From Laguncularia racemosa (taxonomy: Eukaryota > Streptophyta > Magnoliopsida > Myrtales > Combretaceae), in NCBI GenBank assembly GCA_037954665.1, contig JBBMOL010000013.1:4154001-4218000 (forward strand): a DNA stretch of 64,000 nucleotides, read 5' to 3'. Of this stretch, positions 1 to 11,406 are shown piece by piece; positions within the stretch are counted from its first letter, which is position 1, and the number at the start of each line of letters is the position of its first letter. Below the pieces are notes generated by a model, which was not told where the DNA came from, ran no database searches, and saw nothing but the letters and a program-made list of their open reading frames with translations. The position numbers and the translations under genes were made by a program.

Positions 1-1239
1 GGTTCTGACATTTTACTTTGTTTAATGCTTCTATTCCTTTGTCCTTAATAACCTACACTCTCAGCGTTGGTCTCTCATATCACGGCTGGCAGCATCATTA
101 CAACAATACCATCTTGATCCTTGAACACTAGTGGCTAGTCCTATCTACATATGAAGCAAGGAGTAAATGGTATAGGTTGTTCATGGGACTATCTACCTTT
201 AGTAAGGGGAATATACTTAAATAATATTGTTTTTAAAATTTTTTATGAAAGTGTATTAACAAAAATTATTTTAAAAATAGGTTTTAAAGTCGTAGACTTG
301 ATCTATGCTTTTAATGTAATTTATTATTATTATTTTTTATTTTTTTGTGGAAAATCATTTAAAGAAAACGGATTTTTTTGGTTATAAAAAAAATTAAAAG
401 TTTACCTCAAGAATAATAAAAAAAAAAGTTATGTTCATAAATTTAAAAATAGGTAATTATTATAAAAAACAAATTATTACTTCAATAGTATATAAATTTA
501 TTAACTTCAATTAGTTGTTTACATTAATTTAAAAAAAATAAGAAAAAAATACATATTAAATAAATAAAGAAAAATTGAATCCTATCTCTTAATTATTCCT
601 TCTCTCTCTAAAATGTCTAACTAGCAGTGCAAATGTGATCGTCGCCCCTCTTGATGGCCTAGAATGTAGAGTTAGAGGAGCTTGTGCTTCCTATGTCGGA
701 TGGTGCTAGAGGGTTTCATTAAATTCTCGGGGAAGCACTAGACTTTACTCTTTAGCTTGATGCGAAGATTCACCCTATACATTGGTTATTAAGACACATT
801 ACGCTGTTGGAATTCCATCAGACCATTGATGGAATGATAGTGTGGTGTGAAAAATGTGCTCGGCAATTGTGCTAAGTTCTTGTATGTTACATTGGAATCC
901 GGTTGGAATTTTTCCTCACGTATGTTAGAACATTCTTATGCCTTAGCCCGATTTTGAGGTTGTCAACGTCTCGCGATCCTACAGTGCGCAAGAATCTACT
1001 GTTGTTGCCATAAGTCAATAGGTTGTGCCTCAACCTCATCATATATGCCATGTTGTTGCTAATCCTGTGGATACAATGCTATTAACCCCACCACCCACCC
1101 TAGCTATACTAACAGTCTCATCATGATTCAAGGATAGGCGAATTTGTCTTAAAATATTAGCCTACATGTTAAAACGTGTCGTACAATTGATTAGGCAACG
1201 GATATGTAATGGATCGATGAGAACGTGTTAATATTGTAC
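1..1239. other. AT-rich intergenic DNA, no gene seen
   Basis: The first 600 bases are very AT-rich with A and T runs, and no reading frame resembles a known protein. Between about 650 and 1,239 the composition is more balanced. This part could be the decayed 3' extension of the minus-strand plant mobile domain relic next to it, but I could not follow a convincing protein alignment here. Confidence 0.5.
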
Positions 1240-2460
1240 TTACCAGGTATCCAATAAGTGCCCCTATGCATCTTATATATCTACAGTTGATAGATCTGTA
1301 CCACTACTTATATGACTCATGCATGCCTTGAGGGCCCTGTATATACATAATTTGAGACAATTTGTCTTCCCATATGGATATGTATGTTGCATGTTGTACT
1401 AGCAAATCGACATTGACCCTCCCACATAAGTTGATTTGATGGAGCTCAGGTTGTGTGTTCACATCTTGTGTAATCTATTGATACCCCCTAAACTACTTTA
1501 CAACATGGTTGAGGTAATGTCACTCTACTATGTGGAAACATATAAGTAGCACCCGTGTGGTCTAAATGTGTATATCGCTTTTGTAGAAAAATTGGTAGGA
1601 TGTGAATTAGAGTTCTAGTGTATAACTTTCATTTGACCTAAAGGGCATCAAGTTAAAGATCATTGTTAATGAACCATATGATAAAATAGAGTGAAAAAAA
1701 AAGGATTACCGAAATACCTGGTTATTGTTTTGCCTGTTAAACACATTCCGATATGTGCCAATTACATGAGTCGAGTGATGCTGAGTGTCCTTCTACGTGT
1801 TCTAGCATGAGGTCAATGGAGTTTTAGCCTCTATAATTATACTGTGTCGGGTAAGGGGTGCAATGTGTGGGAATTTATCCCATGCCAAAACTAGTAGTAG
1901 TATCATAGCCCCTCTTATATTGTGAGCCACCAGAGATAATGCGACACACAGCTGGTGATATAACCATGTTAGATACGTAGACCCTTAGTTGTACATCCTG
2001 GCAACGTCGAAATGCTTCAGTAGAAGTAAAAACATTGCATGGACGAGTGAACTGGATTTATTAGCAAAGATAAATCCCTACGGTATCTACAATATATATG
2101 CACGAGTGTGGCATTGCACTTGCTCTCCATTAGCGTGGGTTAGAAGGACCTAGAACAAGTCACAAAGCCACATCATGTTAATGCGACCTTCCCTACTATT
2201 GGACCTCAACCTCGCCTCCAACAATCTTTCACATGATGTACCCACTTCAAGCAAACACTCCCTGTAATTGCATAGCTGTTGATTGGGAGGTCTAATTGCA
2301 CCTCAACGTCTTGAAGGGTTATAGTAAACTCCTCGGTTGGCATGAAAAGTAATATAATAAGAAAAAAAAAATTTATAGGAAAAAAATGTATCAAAAATAT
2401 TTGTTTTAATAATGTTTTCTCCCCAAACAAATTGAATAAATCTCCTCCTGATATTCCCAA
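1240..2460 (-). pseudogene. Plant mobile domain (PMD) relic
   Basis: Read on the minus strand, several separated blocks match the plant mobile domain, known from MAIL1/MAIN-type proteins and from genes carried by plant transposons. Near 2,250-2,345 is the N-terminal block, with EEFTITLQDVEVQLDLPI followed by AITG. Near 1,870-1,985 is a WLYHQLC block followed by NIRGAMILLLVLAWDKFP. Near 1,250-1,430 is the C-terminal block, with HQINLCGR, YISIWED and WYRSINCRYI. The blocks are in the right order but lie in different frames with stops between them, so the gene is dead. No start is assignable. Host PMD genes and transposon-carried copies cannot be told apart here; a transposon origin is the inference because the copy is decayed and isolated. 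Confidence 0.7.
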
Positions 2461-2973
2461 GCTCTAAATGTACAATCGACATAAAATGAAAATTAAAAAA
2501 ACACAAACTATAAACTATAGAGGATAAAAAGAATGGAAGAAGAGATTTAGCTATGTGCAAATTGAATAGAGGAACTAAGGATTTGTATATATAATATAAA
2601 CTGTTAATGCAATTTTTTTTTCTATATATTTAGGTTTATATGTTGTGATACTATGTAAACTTGCAACATTGTTTTGTGATAATTTTCATAGGTTTGTAGT
2701 ATTGGATGAAATTATTGGACGTTAGGGAATAATACAAAAAAATAAAATAAATTAGACTAATTTATTGAAGGTGCACACAAGGTTTATGCCTTTTGTTTTG
2801 CAAAATTTATCAAAACCAAAGGCACAAATAGGGTTTATGACTTCAAAATCTATTTTTGGAAGTATCTTATTTTGTGAATTTAAAAATATATATATTATTT
2901 AAGTATATCCCCTTTAGTAACTCCATTCATTAGAAGGAAAATACATAAGAAGTGGTCTCACATTATGTAAGAC

Positions 2974-5010
2974 TAGACATGAGAGAGGACCGGTTCAAGC
3001 CCATGAATCGGCCCTTCGGAGGATTTGGCTCGACGGTTCAATTCCCGAGTTGCTTTGAGCAACTCGACAAACTGGCAGGCCTTAAACTAGCTAGCGGCTT
3101 GCCGGTTCGGCCTGCTGATTCACAATCAATCCGTTGTATAAGCAATTTTTTTTTTTGACTTCTTAAACCTAACAAAGTTTGACAGTTTGGAGTCCAAAAT
3201 TGCGGAGCAAGGGATGAATTCAAACATCGAAAAACAGTACCTTGTGTCAGGAAGCAGGAAAAGAATTGAGGTTGAAGGCTACAACAGAGTGAAAAATAGG
3301 GTCCTTAACACACATTGAAAAAAATGGATTTTTTTTTTTCAAAGGAAACAAGAGTAGAGTGAAGAAAATATTGAGATTAAAGACTGCAACTCTACAACGT
3401 TGGGGAAGAAAAACATAGAAAAAGAGAAGACAACCGGAGAGTAATGTGGAAGGAAGGTGCAAGTAGTGAGAAATAGGTTTTACCTATTGGTGTAGGCACC
3501 TCAGCGATTGGGATGTATGCAGTAGAATGTTAAATGTTTTAAAAGTTTTTTTATGACTGTACTATAACATTTTTGTAAGTGTACTAGGTTAGTATTCATC
3601 TTTTCCTTATGAATGCGGTGAATATATTGTCGGTGCTGCTTAATTCTCGATATGACATTTTTTTGCAGTTGGCTATAAATGATATGACTGCAAAATGGTT
3701 GCAGTATTATAGATAAATTCCAGCAATTTATCTAGTTACTTCTATTTTAGATACACGGTGTAAAAAAGATATGTTATTAGAATATCTTAATTTGTATTAT
3801 TCCATTATTGACACATTCTTTGACACGTAAGACACTTATGTTGTTATCGCCACCCAAGAACTACACTGAGCAGTCTAGGTAACGAAAGAATTATATTCTG
3901 ACTTTTGCACTGTATTTAGTGGTCAAGTGTCCTGAAATCCCTCACTGTCCCTCGGCTCACATGGTACCACCCATGATCCTAGTCTCATTGTGCAACAAAT
4001 GATGCTTTAAAAGTTAAAGTGGCACCATTCCGGGTCAATCGAGTACACTGAACTTGATGATTACTTCAATACATACTTCAAATTTGGTGACAACAGTATC
4101 ACAAATTTCAACATCCTCGACTGGTGGAGGAGGCATAGGAAGACGTATTCCATACTCTCTCGCTTGGCTTGCCAGGTTTTGGCTGCTCTCGCTTCAACGG
4201 TAGTTATTGAATAGGCATCCAGCATTGCGGGCCTTATCCTGTTCTAGCGGCGGTCACAACTGTCACCTATCAACGTTGAGGCGTTGGCTTGCGTGGAGGA
4301 TTGGTTGAAGGCAAGGAGTCGTACACAAGAGTCGTATGGGACGTCTAGTGAAGAAGATGAATACTTCAGTGACTTCGTCCCATCGGGTGGAAGCTTCACT
4401 AGTTCAGATCCTGATATCGGGTAAGCCAAATAATTTTGTAAGAGTAGTAGTACTATCTTATTTATTTTTGTATCAGGTTAGAGTTAGACATATTTTGTAA
4501 GTGGAGTAGTACTTTCTTATTTATTTCTGTTATTTACTTACACTGTATTGTTATTACGTACAAAAGGTAAGGCTAAATGTCCCCATCTTTTTCTATAATA
4601 ATTTTATTTAATCAATAAAATTCAGGGCTGGCATCCCCCCCACCCCGACTATGGGGTATTGCCATTAATTAATTCCAAAAAATCGTATATTACCCCCGAG
4701 AAATTATAGATTAAATTTCAACGTTTATAAATTTAAGAAAAAAAATCAAACCAACTAAAAAAATATATATGAATAAATATTAAATAATCTCAAAGAATAT
4801 GAAAACTATGTAATTAAAAATGGGAATTAAAAAAATATAAAAAAAAAAACTTGAAGGACCGGTTCACAGGCCGAACTGACCCTTGAACTGTCGGGTCAAG
4901 GAAATCGGCTCAGCCCTTCTCCTCGAACTGATTCCGATTTCCCCTCTCTACAACCCTTGATCCGGCGGTTCCGAGCGAGGTTCAGGCCAGTTCAAAATTG
5001 CCTATATCTA
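2974..5010 (+). mobile_element. hAT-family DNA transposon, defective
   Basis: The element is flanked by a perfect 8-bp direct repeat, TGTAAGAC, at 2,966-2,973 and 5,011-5,018. Eight bases is the target-site length of hAT transposons. The ends are short imperfect inverted repeats: the left end reads TAGACATGAG and the right end, on the opposite strand, reads TAGATATAGG (7 of 10 match). Both subterminal regions are GC-rich with CCGGTTC/GAACTGG-like motifs, in strong contrast to the AT-rich surroundings and typical of plant hAT ends. Inside is a remnant of a hAT transposase C-terminus. At about 2.0 kb with broken coding it is non-autonomous. Confidence 0.75.
3640..4424 (+). pseudogene. hAT transposase C-terminal remnant
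   Basis: The plus-strand translation shows two recognisable parts. Near 3,690-3,800 are blocks resembling the region before the dimerisation domain of plant hAT (RICESLEEPER-like) transposases, including a YLVTSILDTRCKKDML stretch where the family has LDPR-K. Near 4,030-4,330 is the hAT dimerisation domain: an ELDDYF start, NILDWWRRH, LSRLACQVLA, a serine-rich stretch, then VEALACVEDWLKA. The family's SE-AFS motif is broken by a stop (TVVIE, stop, ASSIAG). A serine- and acid-rich tail runs to a stop at 4,422. The BED zinc finger and the catalytic N-terminal half are absent, so no active transposase can come from this copy. Confidence 0.75.
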
Positions 5011-5018
5011 TGTAAGAC

Positions 5019-8000
5019 CATTCACCTCTATGTTATACTATCAATAAAGTTGTTAAGATAGATAATCATTGTATTATTTTAAACAAAAAGGTTTGAGAAG
5101 TGTCACCCCTTGTTAAAAGTTTATTCAAGGTGTATAGTTTACCATGCTGTGCATGTCGAATAAGGTCAGTAACTTTGCAAGCAACTCAATATCAAACTCA
5201 TGCCAGCAATGAACATCTTAGCGTTTAAAATGGGCATATCTTTTTTATGCACCTCTAATGGAAAATGGCGGGCATCGTGGTTGTGACGAAATGGTCCCTT
5301 CCTAGTGCTTGTACGCTTGCCATGAATTATGTTTGACATTTTGTGGAGTAAAAAAAATTTACAGAGAAAGAGGGGTAAAAAAAAAAAAAGGATATTCACG
5401 AGTTATGCGAATGTGATACTCTCAAAAGAATCCTTGAGTGGCATCCTCTCGAAAATTGCATACGCGACCTTGTTACCCTCTTATGGCCTACGTTTTCCTT
5501 TTGAATTTTAAACTAAATGATTTCAGCATATTATTTACTAAACAACGTTACCGTGTATGTGATAACCACGTATAAAATTCTGTACTCTTTTGAGTGATTG
5601 CTTCCCATTTTGTAGATTGTAAGTAACACTTATGTTTTCTTCAACATTGAAACGTGAGACGTCTTAGTCCCCAAATTGATAATTTGATAATACTTCGCTG
5701 TTAATGGTGCAGTACACACATCTTAAGCACATGAGTATTGTATTTTGGTGAATTGGTGGAAGCGATATCCTCTTAAACTCCAAAAGCTTTATCGTTTAGA
5801 ATTATAACAATAACAGTAACATTAAATTTGATTCATAGGAATTGAATCAGTATTCTACTTTTATTATTATAGAATAATTATTCCCTTTATTTGGTTTCCT
5901 AGAGTCGGTTTTGCATCTTGTTTTTCATATTTTCATATTTCAATATTTACTTGTCAAGATAATGTTTGGTGGCACAGGATGTTAAACACTCAAACTATGT
6001 TGGGACTCTTTAAAGGAGACGACTCATGTAGTTTTTCATTCACTTTGAAGTGAAGCTATTAAAGGCCACGCTAGCAAGAGTTTCATTGGCTTATGTAGTC
6101 CTGCTCATTAATTATTGTCTCCATTTTTGTTCAGTTGATGGATACAAATGAGTCATATACGCATGACTAAGTATAAAATATATCCTTAAGCTAAATAAGT
6201 ACAACATTTGACTCTTAGGTTCCACTTGAATGACAGAGTCGTAATTAGTACATTAATAAACTATGGATTTTAACAATTAACACCTACCATCATTCTAATA
6301 GAATCAAATAGGAAGCCTCAAAGGAGCTAAGCTAGCTATCCGTTGTTTTAATATCAAATCTTTCAAAGTTATTCTAGATGCATGACTTCACTGATTTTAC
6401 ACACACACACACAAAAAGAATTAGTAAGTGATTAGTAGTCTACAAAAATTGTTAGACATGTTTTCCTTTTCAATATGCGGCTTGATTTAATAAACTAGAA
6501 CTCTCTTAGGGAATAAATTTAATCATTCCTAGCATGTTACTCAATAATCAATATTATATTGGGGTTTGTGTGTGTTAATTGCATGTAGAATCATATATTC
6601 TTTAGATAATATTTTTTCATTTTACAAGAGTTTACCTTTCGGTTTTTTCACGATTGAAATGGTAAGGTGTCCTTTCCCTGGCCTTGACTGACAGTATCCA
6701 TAATTGTTGCAATTTTCAACAGATAGGTTGCTGAAAATCTACATCTTAAGTAAAGAAGTGTTGTATTTTAGAGGATTGGTTGTGATCGTATTTTCACCTA
6801 TCCATAAGACTCTATCCTTCAAGAATATGGTAATAATAATAGCAAACGGCAGTGATTCACGGATGGTTATGATCTCGATAGATTATTTAGAAGACAAACC
6901 CAAGTGGAAATACCGATACTAACCCAAATATAATTTTTTTATAACATACGTATTAACATATCTTATTCTTTAATTAATTTTATCGAATTTGAACTTGACA
7001 CAAGAAATGCAAAAACTTAACAGTACCTATCACATAATGTCACCCCTACATAAAGGGGAGCGTGATTTTCTATTACTTGAGATGATCGTTGCTTGTATCA
7101 AGTCTATTTTCAAACACCTAATATAGAGAACCTAGCATCAGCTTGTAGAATGGTCATCTTAGGGATTTCCTCATTCTTTTATCATTTATACATAAATGTC
7201 AGCATGGTTACCTTAAGATCATTTTATTCACACGGAAATGTATATGTAAATCCTAGAGTAGCATAGTATCATTAATTGATCCAAATTACTTGCTACTATG
7301 CTGGAAAAAAAAGAAAATAAAAATAAATACTTGGCTGCTATGTAAATTCCAAAGAAGTAATCGAAAGTTGTAAACTTTGCTCGCAAGAAAGACAATAGAT
7401 ATTTATGATTAGGGGTCTCCAAACTCGAGATAATAAATGAAGACTCGACATTGGATCTTAGGAGAATTCTCTACGGAGATCTTCTGGAGGGAACTTGTGA
7501 TTTGTCCTCTCCAAGTGATCTCTTGAAAGCTGGTGGAACATGATATGCTAGACATACTGACAAGATGTCCAGTAATCAACAAATGAAGTTAGTTCGGTCC
7601 GACATAAATGCCATTTTAGTATAACTTGCCCCACAAGTACTAGGGTTTCTACAAATGCCATGCACGAAAACACACACACACAGAGCAGCCACACCCAGTC
7701 TCCTTTTGTGTGTACAAGTCTTGCAGATAAGAGTCACAAAGGAAGTTGAAGTTGCATGCAATGTGGGATTTTTTTAAATGTCCGTTAGAACAAGTATATG
7801 AAAAAGAACGTGGGTTTTGGCTCCTCGTCTTCTGCTAAAATTTTGTTTCGTTTGCTCATTCTGGAAGTGACTCTAGCTAGGTGGCAACTATTCTGTATGG
7901 GAATCATGGGTCAAATTCACTTCCATTTAAATGTTTTAAGAGAGAAAAATTAAATTCCAAAGTGTTAGCATGATTCTAAAGGAGCATTATATCTTAAATA

Positions 8001-8709
8001 AACATTAATACTTGTTTGATGATAAATCATTCTTCATTAGGAATAGCGCATTATTTGATGTGATTAATGACATATAAAAAGCAATACAAATGTCCTCCAA
8101 TATTCATTGTAGTTTTTCATAATAGCTTGCATGGTCACTTTTTCACTGGTGTATTATGTCCACTGTTCATCACTCCAACGTTAACATTACAAGTAATGAA
8201 TTTTTTTTTTTTTTTACCTTTTTAAGGCATTCAAGATTCTCATTTGAAACAGTACTTTAGTAAAGCTACTTAATGGACTCATTTAAGCCATTAATTACTA
8301 GATTTTCAAATGAACATAATTACTAGACTTAATAATACTGCCGTCCATTGACTAACTCTAATCCTTTTGAAAGAAGGTCCCTTGGGCTATTGGTGCAGCA
8401 TTTTGTCTATTGATGTTTTGTCATTCGTGGTGACATTAGTTAATATGAAGAAATAGAAACAATTTTATAGTGAAGCGGGAGAAACAATCATTTAAAACTG
8501 AACTTGACCTTTAGCCTTTTAACTTTTTTAGTCTTTGAGTGTAACTAACTCATCATATACTAATAAAGAGTAGTAGATACATTCCGTTGTACCTATTTTT
8601 AAAAATACCTAGCTATTTTCCCAGTAAGCAAAAACAATCACTTTTTTTTTTCCCCAATGTTTATCATAAGTAATGTACGTTTCTTCGCATTATTAATATG
8701 TCTATGCAG
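5019..8709. other. Intergenic DNA, no gene seen
   Basis: This stretch of about 3.7 kb is AT-rich, with short low-complexity runs such as an (AC)n run near 6,400 and poly-T at 8,200-8,215. The short open frames in it have no recognisable domains. Its last part would contain the promoter and any first exon of the FAR1-domain gene that follows; no convincing first exon was found. Confidence 0.5.
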
Positions 8710-9232
8710 AATTTCAAGAGGAATCTAGTGGGAATGGATCCAATCAGAGCAGTGGATCAATGGGATTGGACCTGGATGAGCCTATTGTGGATACAAGCTT
8801 GAGGCTTTGCAACATATTCTCTAGCAAGAATAACAATGGGACAAGAAGGAAGTCTAGTGAAGAGAGCAAAGCATATGAACCTCTTGTTGGACAGCGTTTT
8901 CTTTGCGAAGAGGATGCCTATTCTTTCTACAAGAACTACGCGATGCGAAACGGTTTTTCGATTCGAAGGGAAGATTCACCAACAAAGATGGTAAGATTTG
9001 CCGGCGTGATTTCTTTTGCCATCGCCATGGAAGACCACCATTGAAAGTTATTGATCCATCTAAGATGCAAAGGAATACAATCTCGATGAAAAGCGAGTGC
9101 AATGCTCATCTTAGGATTGCACTCAAGAAGGTCTCTGATTCTGGGGCTACTTCGGAGCAATGGCATGTTACTGCTTTTGTTGCTGATCATAACCACGAAT
9201 TGCTAGCTCCTGAGGATCATGCCGGTTGTTAA
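8710..9232 (+). pseudogene. FAR1-related (FRS-type) DNA-binding domain protein, frameshifted
   Basis: An exon opens after a good splice acceptor (TCTATGCAG, ending 8,709) and encodes an FAR1 DNA-binding domain, the WRKY-GCM1-like zinc finger of FHY3/FAR1 transcription factors, which derive from MULE transposases. Motifs in order are LVGQRFLCEEDAYSFYKNYA with GFSIRR, then ICRRDFFCHRHGR, ECNAHLRIAL, WHVTAFVADHNHELL and a stop at 9,230. The C, C and HNH zinc ligands are present. The first half (from the ATG at 8,760) and the second half are in different frames. The switch falls at a GGG run at 8,968-8,970, where one more G would join the domain. The protein stops just after the domain, so it lacks the transposase-like core and SWIM domain of full FRS proteins; short FAR1-only genes exist in plants. 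Either a fresh pseudogene or a one-base sequence error. Confidence 0.75.
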
Positions 9233-11150
9233 TTTATTTGATGTTGTTTGGTTGATGATCCTAGTGTTTATAGTTTTTGTAGCAACGTTGAAATTTCAGT
9301 GGGGGTGACAGTTTGTGTTGTTAAAATTGAGGAAGAAAATCAGAAGTATGTTCCTACTTTAATTCTCGAACTATTTAACTTCAGTCTCTTTTATTAAATT
9401 CAATAAGAATCGTACAATTTGGAAACCTTTTTAAGTAAATTTGCTATTTAATTTGGTAGGAAACTGATATTTCAAAATTTGAAGTTCTTTCACAGACGAC
9501 AAGAGACATTTTATTTGTTCTAGTTTCAACTTTCGCATCCAAGTTTGCATTTCCAATCGCGTTCTTAATCAATTTTGTAACTCTTTAGCAACTAGAGTTA
9601 TTCGTTGCGTACTTCACAAGATTGGTCGAAAATGATCCAATGCCAATTTTTGTAGAAGAATTCGTGGAAACGTTGATGGGTATGAAGCTGGTCCATATAG
9701 TATCAGGATGCTATGATCATTGCACGCAATCTAATTTATTTCCGTGACACGAGTTCTATAATGAAGATACTGTACGGGATAGATCTAAAATCCTTTATGA
9801 TTATGTATCACTTAAGCTTAAAATATTTAGGTTAGTACTTATATATTATTTTGTTTAATAATGTTCTATTATACGTAACAGCATTAATCAGTTAATAATC
9901 ATTTAAAACTGAACTTGACCATTGACCTTGTAGTCCTCATGCATTATGGATGTTATGATCATTGCAAGCAATCTGATGCCTTCCTTCGATAGAGAGACTA
10001 ATGTTGCTAATTGTTTTCTAAATCATAACATTCTCATATGCGCAGGGCCAGGTTGTGGCATTTTGAAGAGGTGCCACGCAACATAGGTTTAAAGAGAATA
10101 ACTGTATTGTGGATATTTTGACAAGGATGGCTTCAAACTATTTTCTAGTACCCCACCTATGGGGATGCTTGAGAATAAAGTTTATGGGCTTTGTATGGAT
10201 TTATTTAACCCAGACTTGGTTGACACTTTTCGTGTTGAGTTTTCGTTTGGTTTTCACCGAAAAATCTTCTGAAATAAGAACAAGGACAAGGACAAGGACG
10301 TATGGGGTTTAGGAAAAATGGGGGGATATTAAAAAAAATAAAATTAAAGGGAAGATATTATCCGTAACGTATGCCAATTTATTTTCCTAGGGAGATGCTT
10401 ATCCCTCAGAAGTCAGACATCTTATCCCCAATTGCTGGCTGAGAATATAGTCATAACCGACTAGATCATATATATATTGTAAATGTGCAGGAAGGAAAAA
10501 AAGATCCAACTTGATCCCGAAGTTCATACCATTAGACCTTGTTGAATTACTCACCCCGCAAAAAATCTCTTCGGGTGATTATTTTGGATATTTGGTGTCG
10601 AAGTACGTAACCCAACTCGTTTCGCGGAAACAATGTTCCTTGGATGTTAGCATCGAATAAGAGATTCAAACAGACAAGCAATTCCAAAAGCCGCCACCAC
10701 AACTTTTTCCCCCTTTATCACATCTTTGCTTGGGAGCAAGGATTAATGATGTAGGAATATTTTAACTAACAGGGCACACATGTTGAAGACACTCTTTTAT
10801 ACCCATGATTTTAAGACGTTGGACGGCTAGCAAGAGACAATTGAGTAATATTAACCTGCCTAAATTAGGTTAGGACTGACACTTTACGACATAATGAAGA
10901 TGCCAAGCCACTTCATGTTCTAATTCTTCACGATATAATGTAATCAAAATCAACATAAAGCCAGTCTTCGGCTTTTAAGCACACCCCCCCACCCCCCACC
11001 CCCCCAACAAAAAAAAAACACTAAATAAATAAAAAAAAAAAGCCAGTCCTTTTGCAAGTGAAATGTAAACTACAAGAACAAAAAACATAAGCTGTGGCCT
11101 CAGGCTTTTAAGCTTAGCGTAAGTTGCTTTCAAAGAAAAAACAGGGAACC
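9233..11150. other. Intergenic DNA with short duplications
   Basis: No gene is recognised. A 27-base sequence containing ATGATCATTGCA recurs nearly exactly at 9,706-9,732 and 9,948-9,974. A 24-base sequence at 9,897-9,920 exactly repeats 8,486-8,509 on the other side of the FAR1-domain exon. Near 10,280 there is a short AAGGAC repeat, and at 10,980-11,040 a C-rich then A-rich low-complexity tract. The last few hundred bases before 11,407 are the likely 3' untranslated region of the minus-strand ATPQ gene; an AATAAA signal lies on the minus strand at 11,154-11,159. Confidence 0.5.
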
Positions 11151-11406
11151 GCTTTTATTTTCTTTCCTCATGAAATTTCCAACAATTCATCTTTATAGAC
11201 CAGAACTTCATAAAAGAACCAACCATTAACACGAAAAAATCTATTGCTCCACATAAATCAGTTGCAATAGAAGCCCCCGAGGCATTACACTCCCCAAGCC
11301 TAAACAAGTACAAATGAAAAGGGTTGATCATTCTTATTAATAATTGAAACAGGTGGAACAAGATGATCTATGAATGCCGGACTGATGCTGGAATCGGCAA
11401 AAGTGA

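Noticed and set aside
5166..5399. Minus-strand open frame of 77 codons
   Set aside because: It has a hydrophobic start but no domain, no splice context and no homology I can recognise; likely chance.
5690..6800. Weak similarity between about 5,700-5,830 and 6,690-6,840
   Set aside because: Only a few short matching words such as CATCTTAAG and TTGTATTTT; too weak to call a duplication.
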